Shown here: piece after piece, positions 35,747 through 45,560 of the stretch
How the letters are laid out: each line of letters opens with the position of its first letter
Position numbering within the stretch: the stretch's first letter is position 1
Assembly (NCBI RefSeq): GCF_014652815.1
Contig: NZ_BMZN01000001.1
Location: forward strand, 1,028,711-1,092,710
Length of the DNA stretch: 64,000 nt
Direction of reading: 5' to 3'
DNA from: Alcaligenes pakistanensis
GTDB lineage: Bacteria > Pseudomonadota > Gammaproteobacteria > Burkholderiales > Burkholderiaceae_B
The notes under the pieces: generated by a model
What the model was told of the DNA's origin: nothing
Databases searched by the model: none
What the model saw: the letters and a program-made list of their open reading frames with translations, nothing else
Made by a program: the position numbers and the translations under genes

Positions 35747-36337
35747 ATGACCCAGCCATCTGCCTCCTTTTACTTTCCCGCACCCCGCACGCAAAGCTTC
35801 TGCAATCAATGCGGCAGCAAACTGACTCGTCTGGTGCCTCCGGACGATAACCGCATGCGCGATGTCTGCGAAAACTGCGGCGCTGTTCACTATCAGAACC
35901 CACGTAATGTGGTTGGCATAGTGCCCATGTGGAAAGACGATCAGGTTCTGCTGTGCCGTCGTGCGATCGAGCCGCGCTACAACACCTGGACCTTGCCCGC
36001 CGGCTTTATGGAGCTTGGTGAAACACTGGGACAAGGCGCCTTGCGCGAAATGGCTGAAGAAGCCGGTGCCCAGGTCGAACCCGGCCCCCTCTTTACTGTG
36101 ATCAGCGTGCCTTACGCAGAACAAGTACATGCGTACTATCTGGCCAAAGTCACCAGCGACGTGCTGGACCCCGGCCCGGAGTCCCTGGAAGCACGCTTTT
36201 TCCATCTAGACGATATCCCTTGGGACAATCTGGCTTTTCGCACCGTAACCGCCACGTTGGAGCGTTACGTAGCTGATCATAAAGCGGGCCGCTTCCAGAT
36301 CCACGAATTTGATATCGCCCCCCGCGACCACGACTGA
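35747..36337 (+). CDS. Nudix hydrolase with N-terminal zinc ribbon
   Basis: 196 residues. The zinc ribbon is CNQCGSKL and CENCGAVHYQNP (about 18-50). The Nudix box GFMELGETLGQGALREMAEEAG has all consensus Glu/Arg residues (G-x5-E-x7-RE-x2-EE-x-G). The layout resembles the C-terminal half of NADH pyrophosphatase NudC. The likely substrate is a nucleoside diphosphate derivative, not specified by sequence. The ATG at 35747 matches the family start. It is 2 nt upstream of aat. Confidence 0.9.
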   Translation: MTQPSASFYFPAPRTQSFCNQCGSKLTRLVPPDDNRMRDVCENCGAVHYQNPRNVVGIVPMWKDDQVLLCRRAIEPRYNTWTLPAGFMELGETLGQGALREMAEEAGAQVEPGPLFTVISVPYAEQVHAYYLAKVTSDVLDPGPESLEARFFHLDDIPWDNLAFRTVTATLERYVADHKAGRFQIHEFDIAPRDHD

Positions 36338-36339
36338 CC

Positions 36340-37068
36340 ATGACGCTTGTATGGGTCGCTCCTGATCAGGCCCTGCCCAGCCCCGAAAACGCCAGCCCCG
36401 AAGGGCTGGTCGCCGCTGGACTGGATTTAAGTGTTCCCCGTCTGCTGGAAGCCTATAGCCAGGGCATGTTCCCCTGGTACAGCCCCGGCGACCCGGTGTT
36501 GTGGTGGTCCCCCGATCCGCGCATGGTGCTGGAGGTAGAGCACTTCAAAATCTCACATTCGCTGGGTAAAAAACTGCGACAGATCGCGCGCCAGCAAAAT
36601 CAAGAAAACCCCGCCATCCGCGTGACTTGCGACTTGGCCTTTGAACAGGTCATCGCGCAGTGCGCTGCCCAGCGCAGCGTCAGCGGCACCTGGATCAGCC
36701 CGGACATTCAGCAGGTCTATACCGATTTGCACCATACCGGCTATGCCCACAGCATAGAAACCTGGATGGACGGCAAGTTGGTGGGTGGTTTGTATGGCGT
36801 AAATCTGGGACGCTTCTTTTTTGGCGAATCCATGTTTGCCTTGCACACGGACGCCAGCAAGATTGCCCTGGCGCATCTGGTGGATTTTCTGAAATTCGCT
36901 GACGTGCCCTATATAGACTGCCAGCAAGAGACTAGCCATCTGGCCAGCCTGGGTGCCTGCCCTATTCCACGCGAGGATTTCTTAGACGCCCTGGCCTGGG
37001 CCAAAGACCAGCCCAGTCCGGTTTGGCCACGTGGGACTCTACCGTTAGGCTGGCCCCCAACTTGCTAG
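36340..37068 (+). CDS. aat: Leucyl/phenylalanyl-tRNA--protein transferase
   Basis: 242 residues; adds Leu or Phe from aminoacyl-tRNA to proteins with N-terminal Lys or Arg, marking them for ClpS-ClpAP degradation. Family motifs: YSQGMFPWYSPGDPVLWWSPDPRMVL, SGTWISPDIQQVYTDLHHTGYAHSIE, GGLYGVNLGRFFFGESMF, and HLASLGACPIPREDF. Length is normal. Followed after 48 nt by the second N-degron transferase. Confidence 0.97.
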   Translation: MTLVWVAPDQALPSPENASPEGLVAAGLDLSVPRLLEAYSQGMFPWYSPGDPVLWWSPDPRMVLEVEHFKISHSLGKKLRQIARQQNQENPAIRVTCDLAFEQVIAQCAAQRSVSGTWISPDIQQVYTDLHHTGYAHSIETWMDGKLVGGLYGVNLGRFFFGESMFALHTDASKIALAHLVDFLKFADVPYIDCQQETSHLASLGACPIPREDFLDALAWAKDQPSPVWPRGTLPLGWPPTC

Positions 37069-37116
37069 GCAGGCGCGAGCATCCCATAATGGCTCTATCA
37101 CGCTTGGCAGAGTCGC

Positions 37117-37839
37117 ATGAATTATCCCAAAGCACCCAGTCCCCAAACGCTGCAATTCTATTCCACCGCCAGCTATCGTTGCAGCTACCTGCCTGAGCAA
37201 CAGGCCCGCTCCCTGGTTGCCGCCCCTGCGCACCTGATCAACGACACGGTCTACTCCAAACTGGTCCAACAGGGCTTTCGGCGTAGTGGCACCTTTACTT
37301 ACCGCCCCTACTGCGATCAGTGCCGCGCCTGTCTGCCCTTGCGCTGCGACACCCTGCACTTTCAACCCGATCGTACCCAGCGCCGCGTTAAAAAGCGCCA
37401 CGGGGATCTCATCGTGCAAGACCTGCCGCTGCACTGGAATGCCGAGCATTACGAGCTATACCGACGCTATCAGGCCAGCCGTCACCCTGGCGCGGGTATG
37501 GACGAAGACGACCAGTCTCAATACGCCCAGTTTTTGTTGGCCAGCCATGTGACCTCACGCCTGCTGGAGTTTCGCGAACCGGACGGCACCTTAAAAATTG
37601 TGGCGGTTATCGACGTGCTGCAAGACGGGCTTTCCGCCGTATATACCTTTTTTGATCCCGACGATACCGGCAGCCTGGGCACTTATGCGGTGCTCTGGCA
37701 ACTGGACTATTGCCGTCAACAATCCCTGCCCTGGCTCTATTTAGGCTACTGGATCGAAGAAAGCCGTAAAATGGCCTATAAAACCCGCTTTCGCCCCTAC
37801 CAACTCCTAATGAAAGGTCGTTGGGAATGGCTGGCTTAA
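37117..37839 (+). CDS. bpt: Aspartate/glutamate leucyltransferase (Bpt)
   Basis: 240 residues; transfers Leu to N-terminal Asp or Glu, feeding the same degradation route as Aat. Related to eukaryotic ATE1: [10 protein letters not shown] near the N terminus, [37 protein letters not shown], and [28 protein letters not shown] near the C terminus. It forms a run with aat and pyrD, a common betaproteobacterial arrangement. Confidence 0.95.
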   Translation: MNYPKAPSPQTLQFYSTASYRCSYLPEQQARSLVAAPAHLINDTVYSKLVQQGFRRSGTFTYRPYCDQCRACLPLRCDTLHFQPDRTQRRVKKRHGDLIVQDLPLHWNAEHYELYRRYQASRHPGAGMDEDDQSQYAQFLLASHVTSRLLEFREPDGTLKIVAVIDVLQDGLSAVYTFFDPDDTGSLGTYAVLWQLDYCRQQSLPWLYLGYWIEESRKMAYKTRFRPYQLLMKGRWEWLA

Positions 37840-37860
37840 CGTCCTCTTTTATCGATCCCC

Positions 37861-38895
37861 ATGTCTGCCCTATTCAGCCTTTATCCTTTGGCTCGCCGGG
37901 TGCTGTTCAGTCTGGATGCTGAACACGCTCACGAACTGACTCTGAAATCCTTGCAGTGTGCCCACCAGACGCCCTTTCTAGGCAAGCTGCTGAAAGATCT
38001 GCCCAGCAAGCCCTTGGAATTGATGGGCCTGAAGCTGCGCAATCCCGTCGGTCTGGCTGCTGGTCTGGATAAAAATGGCGCACATATTGATGCCCTGGGT
38101 GCCTTAGGCTTTGGTTTTGTAGAAGTAGGCACCGTCACCCCCAAGGCACAACAGGGCAATCCCAAGCCGCGTCTGTTCCGTTTGGCGCAAGCCAACAGCC
38201 TGATCAACCGCTTTGGCTTTAATAATCATGGCCTGGACACTTTTATTGAGAACGTCTGCCGCAGCCAGTTTCGCGCCCAGGGCGGCATTCTGGGCCTGAA
38301 TATCGGCAAGAACGCGACTACCCCCATCGAACAAGCAGACCAGGACTATCTGACGTGTCTGCGGGCGGTCTACCCTCATGCGGATTACGTCACCATCAAT
38401 ATCTCCTCACCCAACACACAAAATTTGCGTGCACTACAAGCCCAGGACGAGCTGGCCCGCTTGCTCGGTGCTTTGCAAGCACTACGCACCGAGCTGGCAG
38501 ATGAGCACAAGCGCTACGTGCCTATCGTGGTGAAAATTGCGCCGGATCTGGATCAATCGCAAATTGATGCCATTGCGGACACCGTACCTTCCCAAGGCTT
38601 GGACGGCATTATTGCCACCAACACCACTTTGTCGCGCGACGCGGTCCAGGGCTTGCCCCATAGCCAGGAGCAAGGTGGTTTGTCCGGCCCACCCGTACAT
38701 GAATTGTCCTTGAACGTAATCCGCCGCCTGCGTGAGCAGCTAGGCCCCGATTTCCCTATTATTGGGGTGGGCGGCATTGAATCTGGCCGTCAGGCCCAAG
38801 AGAAGATTCAGGCTGGAGCACAAGCGGTTCAGCTGTATACGGGTTTGATCTACAAAGGCCCGACACTGATTTCCGAGTGCATTCGCGCCCTGTAA
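37861..38895 (+). CDS. pyrD: Dihydroorotate dehydrogenase (quinone), class 2
   Basis: 344 residues; oxidises dihydroorotate to orotate in pyrimidine synthesis, membrane-associated and quinone-linked. An N-terminal helix ([23 protein letters not shown]) typical of class 2 is followed by the FMN barrel: [59 protein letters not shown] with the catalytic Ser, and [10 protein letters not shown]. Confidence 0.97.
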   Translation: MSALFSLYPLARRVLFSLDAEHAHELTLKSLQCAHQTPFLGKLLKDLPSKPLELMGLKLRNPVGLAAGLDKNGAHIDALGALGFGFVEVGTVTPKAQQGNPKPRLFRLAQANSLINRFGFNNHGLDTFIENVCRSQFRAQGGILGLNIGKNATTPIEQADQDYLTCLRAVYPHADYVTINISSPNTQNLRALQAQDELARLLGALQALRTELADEHKRYVPIVVKIAPDLDQSQIDAIADTVPSQGLDGIIATNTTLSRDAVQGLPHSQEQGGLSGPPVHELSLNVIRRLREQLGPDFPIIGVGGIESGRQAQEKIQAGAQAVQLYTGLIYKGPTLISECIRAL

Positions 38896-38931
38896 ACGCA
38901 GATTGCCCACCTTGCGTGGGCAGCAGGCGAT

Positions 38932-38966
38932 AAAAAAGCCAGCTCAATGAGCTGGCTTCTTTTTTA
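38932..38966. terminator. Bidirectional terminator between pyrD and phasin
   Basis: AAAAAAGCCAGCTC AAT GAGCTGGCTTCTTTTTT: a 10-bp stem with A-run and T-run on either side, serving convergent pyrD and the phasin gene. Confidence 0.9.
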
Positions 38967-38994
38967 GCGCCTGATCCAGGCAGCAAGCAAACGC

Positions 38995-39591
38995 TTACTT
39001 CTTGACGGAGGCAGCAGCAGCGGCAGCGGCGGCTTCAACCGTTTTGTTACCGGCTTCAGTCGCTTGAGCAGCGGCTTTCAAGCTGGCGTTAGTAGCGGCT
39101 TGGAAGTTGCTTTCAGCAGCATCAGCAGCTTGACGGGCAGCCTTAACCACGGTCTCGGCAGCGTTGGAAGCCGTCGCGAAGGAGGACTTCAGCAAAGCAA
39201 CAGCGCTTTCAGTGCCGGTAGGCGCATTCTTGGCCAACTGATCAATTGCTTCGGAAGCTTGTTGCTGGCCTTGGGCCAATTGGGCTTCAGCGATGCGCGA
39301 CAGGTTCAGTTGCAAATCAGAGAAAATGTCGTACACGTTTTTGCCATACTGCAGAGCCTGGGTCGCGTTAGGCTTAACAGCGCTTTGCGACAGGGCCACA
39401 ACATCTTGCACGTCTTTGGCGTTGATAACTTGTTGGGACTGGCCAGCAGCCTGCTCAAAAGAGCTACGCAGCAGGTTCAGGTTCAAACCAACCAGTTTTT
39501 CAAAGCCTTGCAGCAATTGGCCTTGAGCAGCGAACAGATTGTTCAAGGTAGCTTGTTGGGATTCCAATACGTTTTGGGGAATAGCACTCAT
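38995..39591 (-). CDS. Phasin family protein
   Basis: 198 residues; coats polyhydroxyalkanoate granules. Phasin-type N-terminus (QATLNNLFAAQGQLLQGFEKLVGLNLNLLRSSFEQ) followed by long amphipathic helices, ending in an Ala/Lys-rich tail (TVEAAAAAAAASVKK). A single gene with a terminator at 38932-38966; its upstream region is 39592-39834. Confidence 0.93.
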   Translation of the reverse strand: MSAIPQNVLESQQATLNNLFAAQGQLLQGFEKLVGLNLNLLRSSFEQAAGQSQQVINAKDVQDVVALSQSAVKPNATQALQYGKNVYDIFSDLQLNLSRIAEAQLAQGQQQASEAIDQLAKNAPTGTESAVALLKSSFATASNAAETVVKAARQAADAAESNFQAATNASLKAAAQATEAGNKTVEAAAAAAAASVKK

Positions 39592-39834
39592 GATGTTTTC
39601 CTTGGAGATACGCGGACTGGGTTAAGCCAGCGTGAAATTAGTGTCAGTGTTAGCAGACAAGGGTCTAAAGAAGGCCCGGCCCATTCGAAACTACGCAAGG
39701 CAAACCTTCCATGTTGCACCGCAACAATTCCACTTTAAGCGCTATCCAAAGCAAAGTCAACGAGATTTGCTGCATTGCAACAAAACAGTGTTGAGCTTAT
39801 CGTCAAACCGTATAAACAGCGTAAAAACACAGAC

Positions 39835-40638
39835 TTAGCGCTGTGTGTCGTATCCCAGAGTTTCGGAAATTTTGGCAGCGGTGCTGAGCAGAACGGGAAT
39901 CCAGTCGTCGTGCAAACGCTCGGCGGGAGCAGACAGAGACAGGCCCGCCAGGAGCTTGCCGGTATCGTCATACACGCCGGCAGCAATACAACGAACACCC
40001 ATTTCCAGCTCCTCGTTATCGCGGGCATAACCCAAGCGACGAACTTGAGCCAATTCGCGCTCCAGCAATTCCAGTTGGGTAATACTGTTTCGAGTAGCAC
40101 CTGCCAAGCCGGTACGCATTACGTAGGCCCGAACCTGACGCGGCTCCCAGGAAGCTAGAAACAGCTTGCCAGTAGAGGTCAGATGCAAAGGTGCATGTCC
40201 CCCAATCGCGCGTACCACCTGCATGCCAGAGCTCTCGCTCCAGGAACGCTCCACGTAGACAATTTCATCGCCTTGCTGCAATGACAGGTTCACCGTTTGT
40301 CCGGTGTATTTATGCAGCTCGCGCATGGGAGCCAGAGAGGCCGCACGTACGTTCAAGCGCCCTTTAACCAGCGAACCCAATTCCAGCAAGCGCATGCCCA
40401 GACGGTACAAACCGCTATCTACGCGCTCGACATAACGCCCCACCACCAGATCATTCAAAATACGGTGAGTGGTCGACGTATGCAGCCCCGTTGCGGCGGC
40501 CAGATTCTTCAAGGCGACCGGCTCAGATTGCTTGGCCAGCTCGTCCAATAGAACCATGGCGCGCTCCAGAACCTGGATCGACATCTGACCACCATTGCTG
40601 GACGACGCGCTAGAAGGCGTAAAGGAATTTGTTGTCAT
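39835..40638 (-). CDS. IclR-family transcriptional regulator
   Basis: 267 residues. The N-terminal winged helix is SIQVLERAMVLLDELAKQ, LKNLAAATGLHTSTTHRILNDLVVGRYVERVDSGLYRLG. The C-terminal effector domain is APLHLTSTGKLFLA, RRLGYARDNEELEMGVRCIAAGVYDDTGKLLAGLSLSAPAERL. The ligand is unknown. The ATG at 40638 is used; a start ten codons upstream is possible. Confidence 0.93.
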   Translation of the reverse strand: MTTNSFTPSSASSSNGGQMSIQVLERAMVLLDELAKQSEPVALKNLAAATGLHTSTTHRILNDLVVGRYVERVDSGLYRLGMRLLELGSLVKGRLNVRAASLAPMRELHKYTGQTVNLSLQQGDEIVYVERSWSESSGMQVVRAIGGHAPLHLTSTGKLFLASWEPRQVRAYVMRTGLAGATRNSITQLELLERELAQVRRLGYARDNEELEMGVRCIAAGVYDDTGKLLAGLSLSAPAERLHDDWIPVLLSTAAKISETLGYDTQR

Positions 40639-40705
40639 TATTAGCAGAATTATGATGCAGCGCAACAAATTCCATAATATGAAATGGCTGTGCGCTTGGC
40701 AAGCG

Positions 40706-41515
40706 CTATTTTAGCGCAGGGCTCAGACTCCCGCCCAGGTCCAGAACTTGCTGCCGCAGATAGGCCAAGGCCTCAGCGGCTGGCTCTGGTTCCCCTTTCA
40801 CGCCCAGATCAATATGGGGCTGCCCACCGGACTCGCCCACACTGGGCAAACTAAATGCTTTCACACCCGGCCAGTTCAGTTCAATGTGCTCCATAGCCGG
40901 TGTAATCCGGGACTCCGGCAAGTTAAAAGCCAAAAAAGAATGTTCCACCCGATGAGTCAAATGATGTAGTTCCCGGTAACGGGTATCCAAGGTCCATTCC
41001 ATCATGGGCCAGGCCATGACCGGAAAGCCCGGCATAAAGGTGTGATTGCGGATAAAAAACCCGGGGATCTTGTTGTAGCTATTAGGCACAATTTCCGCCC
41101 CTTGCGGGAACATACCCATTTGCAAACGCTGCTGATTCTCCGGCAGGGACATATCAGCACTTCCCACGCCATTGCGCTCGTTTTCGGCACAACGCTCAGT
41201 AATCAAGGCGGCAGCTTCGGGATGTAACTCCAAGGCCACACCCAAGGCTTTGGCAGAGGCCTGGCGAGTCTGGTCATCTGGCGTAGCGCCAATTCCACCA
41301 CAGCAAAACACAATATCCGGGGTCGCAAAACTGCGCTCCAGGGTAGCGGCAATCGTATCCAGATCGTCAGGGATAATCTGGGCGCCCCCCAACTGCAAGC
41401 CTCGGGCTCCCAAGAGCTCAATCAGTTTTGAAAAGTGTTTATCGTAGCGACGTCCCGACAGGATTTCGTCGCCGATGATAATCAGACGGATGATGGCTTG
41501 ATCCTTAGTTGTCAT
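40706..41515 (-). CDS. CinA/MoaB-like molybdopterin-binding-domain protein
   Basis: 269 residues. The N-terminal 170 residues resemble the MoaB/Mog and CinA N-terminal fold: LIIIGDEILSGRRYDKH, IIPDDLDTIAATL, DIVFCCGGIGATPDDQTRQASAKALG, NSYNKIPGFFIRNHTFMPGFPVMAWPM. There is no C-terminal deamidase domain of full-length CinA. The role is uncertain (nucleotide-sugar or pyridine nucleotide pyrophosphatase-like). The start at 41515 overlaps the upstream EI24 gene by 11 nt, so translational coupling is likely. Confidence 0.85.
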   Translation of the reverse strand: MTTKDQAIIRLIIIGDEILSGRRYDKHFSKLIELLGARGLQLGGAQIIPDDLDTIAATLERSFATPDIVFCCGGIGATPDDQTRQASAKALGVALELHPEAAALITERCAENERNGVGSADMSLPENQQRLQMGMFPQGAEIVPNSYNKIPGFFIRNHTFMPGFPVMAWPMMEWTLDTRYRELHHLTHRVEHSFLAFNLPESRITPAMEHIELNWPGVKAFSLPSVGESGGQPHIDLGVKGEPEPAAEALAYLRQQVLDLGGSLSPALK

Positions 41516-42323
41516 GGTCAATAAGCAAATCAGAGACCGCAGCTGCCTCTTGCTGACGCAGACGACGGAGGTTTTCCAAAGAGAAGTGAGCAAATACCAG
41601 GGCCGAGAACACAGGTAAGACCAGCCAAGCTGGCGGGATCAGGTTCAACAAGGCAAAGATCAGGCCAATCAGCCAATATTGACTGTTCAGGCGGGACCAC
41701 AGGAATTTGCGCTCTGACACATTGGCATGCTCCACCAGGGAGTCCACTCGCAAAATACGGGTCAAAGCAAAGACCCACCACAACACAGGCAAAATCAGAG
41801 CAAAAGGCGGAAAAATCCACAAAGGCAGAGTGACTAGCCATCCCACCAGAAACAAAGCGCCCACCCAAACCGCATTCCAGACGCTGTAGACCGTAGCGTT
41901 ATGGCCCTGCTTAATCAGATCGGGATAGTCTTTTTGCTGCAAATGGCCCAATACCAAAGGCATGACCAACACAGCAGCAATAATCAAACCTAGCACGCCG
42001 GCCACAGGCAGCAATATGCCCAACGCCAGCAGCGGCGCCAAATATACTTTGAGCGAAAACAGGCCTAGCCCCACCAGCCACTGATCCACTGACTCAAAGG
42101 CGTTCCAGCCTCCCAGCAGCTCTAATAACCAGTTTTGGATAGGCGTCCACAGCAGCCAGCTCAGCAAAATAAGGCCGACAAACATGATCAGAAATGGCAT
42201 GACCAAGGCAATCAGCATGCGTGGCTGAAATTGCGACACCAGGGAACGCCTGAAGGCGGTAGAAACGCTGGCCCAGTTGCCAGCAGGGCCCGATCGTGAC
42301 GGGGCAGACGAAGAGACGGACAT
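41505..42323 (-). CDS. EI24-domain (CysZ-like) membrane protein
   Basis: 272 residues with six or so hydrophobic segments (MLIALVMPFLIMFVGLILLSWLLW, LLALGILLPVAGVLGLIIAAVLVMPLVL, WVGALFLVGWLVTLPLW, FALILPVLWWVFAL, WLIGLIFALLNLIPPAWLVLPVFSALVF). The pattern and central ATVYSVWNAVWVG fit the EI24/CysZ family, some of which are sulfate transporters. AGGAG lies 4 nt before the ATG. Divergent from the thioredoxin-like gene. Confidence 0.8.
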   Translation of the reverse strand: MSVSSSAPSRSGPAGNWASVSTAFRRSLVSQFQPRMLIALVMPFLIMFVGLILLSWLLWTPIQNWLLELLGGWNAFESVDQWLVGLGLFSLKVYLAPLLALGILLPVAGVLGLIIAAVLVMPLVLGHLQQKDYPDLIKQGHNATVYSVWNAVWVGALFLVGWLVTLPLWIFPPFALILPVLWWVFALTRILRVDSLVEHANVSERKFLWSRLNSQYWLIGLIFALLNLIPPAWLVLPVFSALVFAHFSLENLRRLRQQEAAAVSDLLIDHDN

Positions 42324-42396
42324 ACTGCTCCTGCTAAGCAAAATCAATTACCCGAGTATCATAGACACAGTCGCTTCTTTTTGTCTGTATGAAATT

Positions 42397-42786
42397 ATGG
42401 CCTTTTTCAACGCCCAACACGATCTATCCGCTCTGACGGCCCACCTGCAAGCGGACCCCGATGCTTTACTGATTGCCTGTTTCTGTGCCGAATGGTGCAA
42501 AACTTGCCAACAGTACCAGCCGACTTTTGAGGCTTTGGCCACACAGTTTCCTGATGCCTGCCTGATCTGGATCGATATTGAAGAGCAGCCCGAGCTGGTG
42601 GGCGACGAAGATATCGAAGACTTTCCCACCTTGCTGATTCAAAACGAAAATGGGACCGTATTTTACGGTCCCATGCTGCCTCATATCGAACATCTGGAGC
42701 GTCTGGTGCAAAGCATCTCAGAACGCAGCCCAGTCATTGATGCCGGGCCAGGCGATTTGCGCGCCTTAGTAGCGGCCGCCACCTAA
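42397..42786 (+). CDS. Thioredoxin-like protein
   Basis: 129 residues. Thioredoxin fold with the active-site motif AEWCKTCQQY (CxxC) near residue 32 and the cis-proline segment DIEDFPTLLIQ; ends TVFYGPMLPHIEHLERLV. There is no signal peptide, so it is cytoplasmic. The last 21 bases overlap the 3' end of convergent rhlE. Confidence 0.88.
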   Translation: MAFFNAQHDLSALTAHLQADPDALLIACFCAEWCKTCQQYQPTFEALATQFPDACLIWIDIEEQPELVGDEDIEDFPTLLIQNENGTVFYGPMLPHIEHLERLVQSISERSPVIDAGPGDLRALVAAAT

Positions 42787-44139
42787 CAACACACCTACAG
42801 AGCGTTTGCGCGCGGTATTGGCAGCGGTAGACACGGCAGGTTTGGATGCTGCCGTCGTGGATGGCTCGTACGGTTTGAGGAAGAACTCGTCCACTGGTGG
42901 CGTGTGCGGCTGATACGAACGACGCTCGCCACGCTCTGGGCGATTGGAGTTCGAACGAGCCGATGCTACGGAAGGCAGATCCAGCTTCAAACGTGGTACT
43001 GCCGTCCCGATCAGCTTTTCAATGTCTTGCAGCAAGTGTTCTTCGTCTGGGGACATCAAGGCGATCGCTTCACCCGACGCACCCGCACGACCAGTACGAC
43101 CAATACGGTGCACATAGTCTTCTGCGTTGTAAGGCAAGTCTGCGTTGATCACGCAAGGCATACCTGCCACATCCAGACCACGCGCGGCCACATCGGTTGC
43201 CACCAGCACGTCAACGCTTCCATTCTTGAACGCTTCCAGAACTTTCATCCGTTCCAGCTGGCTTTTGTTGCCATGGATGGATTCAGCTTTGATGCCTTCA
43301 CGCTCCAGAAAGCGGGCCAGTTGCCCGGCACCAATCTTGGTGTTGGAGAAGACCAGAGTTTGGGTCAGCTTTTTGGTCTTGACCAGATGCAGCACAGCGC
43401 GACGCTTGTCGTCCGACGACATGGGGTAGACCACCTGGGTCACGGTAGAAGCGGTGGCATTGCGAGCCGCCACTTCGATCTCAACAGGATCATTCAGGAA
43501 GTTACGAGCCAGCTTGCGGATTTCTTTGCTGAAGGTCGCCGAGAACAACAGACCCTGACGGCTCTTGGGCAACAAAGAAACAATACGGTCCAGATCGGGC
43601 AAGAAGCCCATATCCAGCATACGGTCAGCTTCATCCAGCACCAGAATGCTGACCTGACTTAAATTGATCGTGCGTTGATCGACGTGATCAAGCAAACGGC
43701 CTGGCGTAGCGATAACAATTTCCACACCACGGCGTAGCGCTTCTTTCTGCGGGCCGATATCCACACCACCAAACACCACCGTCGAACGCAAGGGGACCGA
43801 TTTGCTGTAGAGCGCAATGCTCTCAGCCACCTGGTCGGCTAGTTCTCGGGTAGGCGTCAGCACCAAAGCGCGCACCGGGTGCCGCGCAGGTGAAGCGCTG
43901 GTCGTGGCATGCGCCATCAGGCGATTCAGGATAGGCAAGGAAAAGGCTGCCGTCTTACCTGTACCTGTCTGGGCTGCTCCCATGACATCACGGCCAGCCA
44001 GCACCACGGGAATCGCCTCAGCCTGGATAGGCGTAGGCTTGGAATACCCAGCGTCGGTAACGGCGCTTAAGATTCCAGGGTGCAGACCGAAATCAGCAAA
44101 CGTAAGGTCATTGGAGGTCGAAGGAGTTTTATCTGTCAT
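42766..44139 (-). CDS. rhlE: DEAD-box RNA helicase, RhlE type
   Basis: 457 residues. All core motifs are present: Q-motif region GYSKPTPIQAEAIP, Walker A AQTGTGKT, PTRELADQ, TPGRLLD, VLDEADRMLDMGF, SAT, and HRIGRTGRAG. The basic, low-complexity C-terminal tail (NRPERGERR...) fits RhlE. Involved in ribosome assembly and RNA turnover. The start at 44139 is preferred over one 11 codons upstream. Confidence 0.93.
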   Translation of the reverse strand: MTDKTPSTSNDLTFADFGLHPGILSAVTDAGYSKPTPIQAEAIPVVLAGRDVMGAAQTGTGKTAAFSLPILNRLMAHATTSASPARHPVRALVLTPTRELADQVAESIALYSKSVPLRSTVVFGGVDIGPQKEALRRGVEIVIATPGRLLDHVDQRTINLSQVSILVLDEADRMLDMGFLPDLDRIVSLLPKSRQGLLFSATFSKEIRKLARNFLNDPVEIEVAARNATASTVTQVVYPMSSDDKRRAVLHLVKTKKLTQTLVFSNTKIGAGQLARFLEREGIKAESIHGNKSQLERMKVLEAFKNGSVDVLVATDVAARGLDVAGMPCVINADLPYNAEDYVHRIGRTGRAGASGEAIALMSPDEEHLLQDIEKLIGTAVPRLKLDLPSVASARSNSNRPERGERRSYQPHTPPVDEFFLKPYEPSTTAASKPAVSTAANTARKRSVGVLLGGGRY

Positions 44140-44253
44140 GTACGCAAAAAGTCGGCTTGCCACGAGCGGCAAGCATTTGTAACAATCCTATTTTAACTTA
44201 TACCCGCCTGCTGGTGCAGCAGTAACACGGAGTCAGTTTTTCGGGTCAGGATT

Positions 44254-44592
44254 TCAAGGCATCACGGCACGTATCAGCCAGAACGCCACCATCCCGGCCA
44301 CAATTACCCAAACAGCGTTACGGGTACGGACAAACACCAGCACAGCCACCAGGCTAGCCAGAGCTTTAATATCCAATCGGGGGGTGTCGCCGTAAGCCCA
44401 AGGCAAAAGTTCCGGGATAATGATCGCTGCCAGAGCAGCTACCGGAGCAAAGCGCAAGGCGCGCCGCATACGTTCGGTCAGAGGTAGCAAATCACCAAAC
44501 ATGAAATAGCCTGAGCGGGTGAGCAAGCTGCACAACACCAACAGGGCGATTGCACCCAAAACGTACCAATCATACTGCCAATCGCTCATCAC
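44254..44592 (-). CDS. azlD: AzlD-family branched-chain amino acid export subunit
   Basis: 112 residues with four hydrophobic segments, including GAIALLVLCSLLTRSGYFMFGD and FAPVAALAAIIIPELL. This is the small partner of AzlC. Its ATG overlaps the azlC stop by 4 nt. Confidence 0.9.
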   Translation of the reverse strand: MMSDWQYDWYVLGAIALLVLCSLLTRSGYFMFGDLLPLTERMRRALRFAPVAALAAIIIPELLPWAYGDTPRLDIKALASLVAVLVFVRTRNAVWVIVAGMVAFWLIRAVMP

Positions 44593-45332
44593 CGTGCATC
44601 CCTATGCCGTTGCAGTTGTTCTGCCGCCACGCCAGCCAGCACCCCTCCGAGCACCGCAGCGACCAGTCCCAAACGCAAAGGCAGGGCCTGCCCTACCCAG
44701 GCAATTACGCTGGCAGTGATCAGACAGGACCACATAGCACGGTTATTCACGAGGGGAATCAACAAGGCCAGCAAAGCCAGGATCGCTGCAAACTCCAGGG
44801 ACCAAGACGGAGGCACGTAGGCACTCAGCACAATCCCGGACAAGGAGGCAATCTGCCAACTTAACCAGCCCGGCAAAATAATGCCCAGGTAATACCAAAG
44901 ATGCTCGCGCGAGCCGCGCTCTTTCGCATCCCCGTACTTGGACATAAACAGCACAAACACCATATCACTGGTGATATAGCCCAGGCCCAGGCGTTTTTTC
45001 CAGCTCAAGTGACGGAAAAAAGGCTGCAAGGCCGCGCCAAAAATAATGAAACGGATATTGACGATAAAGCCGGCAGTAAAAATCAGCCACAAAGGCGCGT
45101 GGGACTCAATCAGCGGCAGGGCCGTCAGCTGGGCTGAACCTGCATAGACAAACAGCGTCATCAAGGTCGCCTCAAAGCCGCTCAAGCCTGACTTGACCAT
45201 CGCCACCCCCGTCACAAAGCCCCAGACAACGGTGGCAATCATGGCGGGAATGAAATCGATAAACCCGGCGCGCATATGCACACGGTCCTGTGTGCCAGGT
45301 AGCAATGCCGATAATCTTGTGATGGCTGACAC
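44589..45332 (-). CDS. azlC: AzlC-family branched-chain amino acid exporter
   Basis: 247 residues with a hydrophobic core starting GFIDFIPAMIATVVWGFVTGVAMVKSGLSGFEATLMTLFVYAGSAQL, the family signature. With AzlD it exports branched-chain amino acids or azaleucine. Confidence 0.92.
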   Translation of the reverse strand: MSAITRLSALLPGTQDRVHMRAGFIDFIPAMIATVVWGFVTGVAMVKSGLSGFEATLMTLFVYAGSAQLTALPLIESHAPLWLIFTAGFIVNIRFIIFGAALQPFFRHLSWKKRLGLGYITSDMVFVLFMSKYGDAKERGSREHLWYYLGIILPGWLSWQIASLSGIVLSAYVPPSWSLEFAAILALLALLIPLVNNRAMWSCLITASVIAWVGQALPLRLGLVAAVLGGVLAGVAAEQLQRHRDAR

Positions 45333-45470
45333 GCCGTCTCCTGAAATGGACTACCGACAACGCCCGGGCGCGGTGGCAGCTTTGATTATGATTTTGCTTA
45401 TTCTAGAAGCAAAAGACGGGCACGAACATCTTGCACACCTAATAAGGTCAAGAAAAAACAGGCCGGGTCT

Positions 45471-45479
45471 TGCTACAAT
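45471..45479 (+). promoter_or_regulatory. Extended -10 promoter element upstream of zinc-finger gene
   Basis: TGCTACAAT: a TGn extension with TACAAT at 45474-45479, about 80 nt upstream of the ATG at 45561. No good -35 is seen, as is usual for extended -10 promoters. Confidence 0.45.
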
Positions 45480-45560
45480 CGCTGGTCTAGGCACGTAATG
45501 TTCGGCATCGCCGTCGCGTGCAAGGTATTCTTACCCCTCTCATTGTTTATCAGGAACCCT

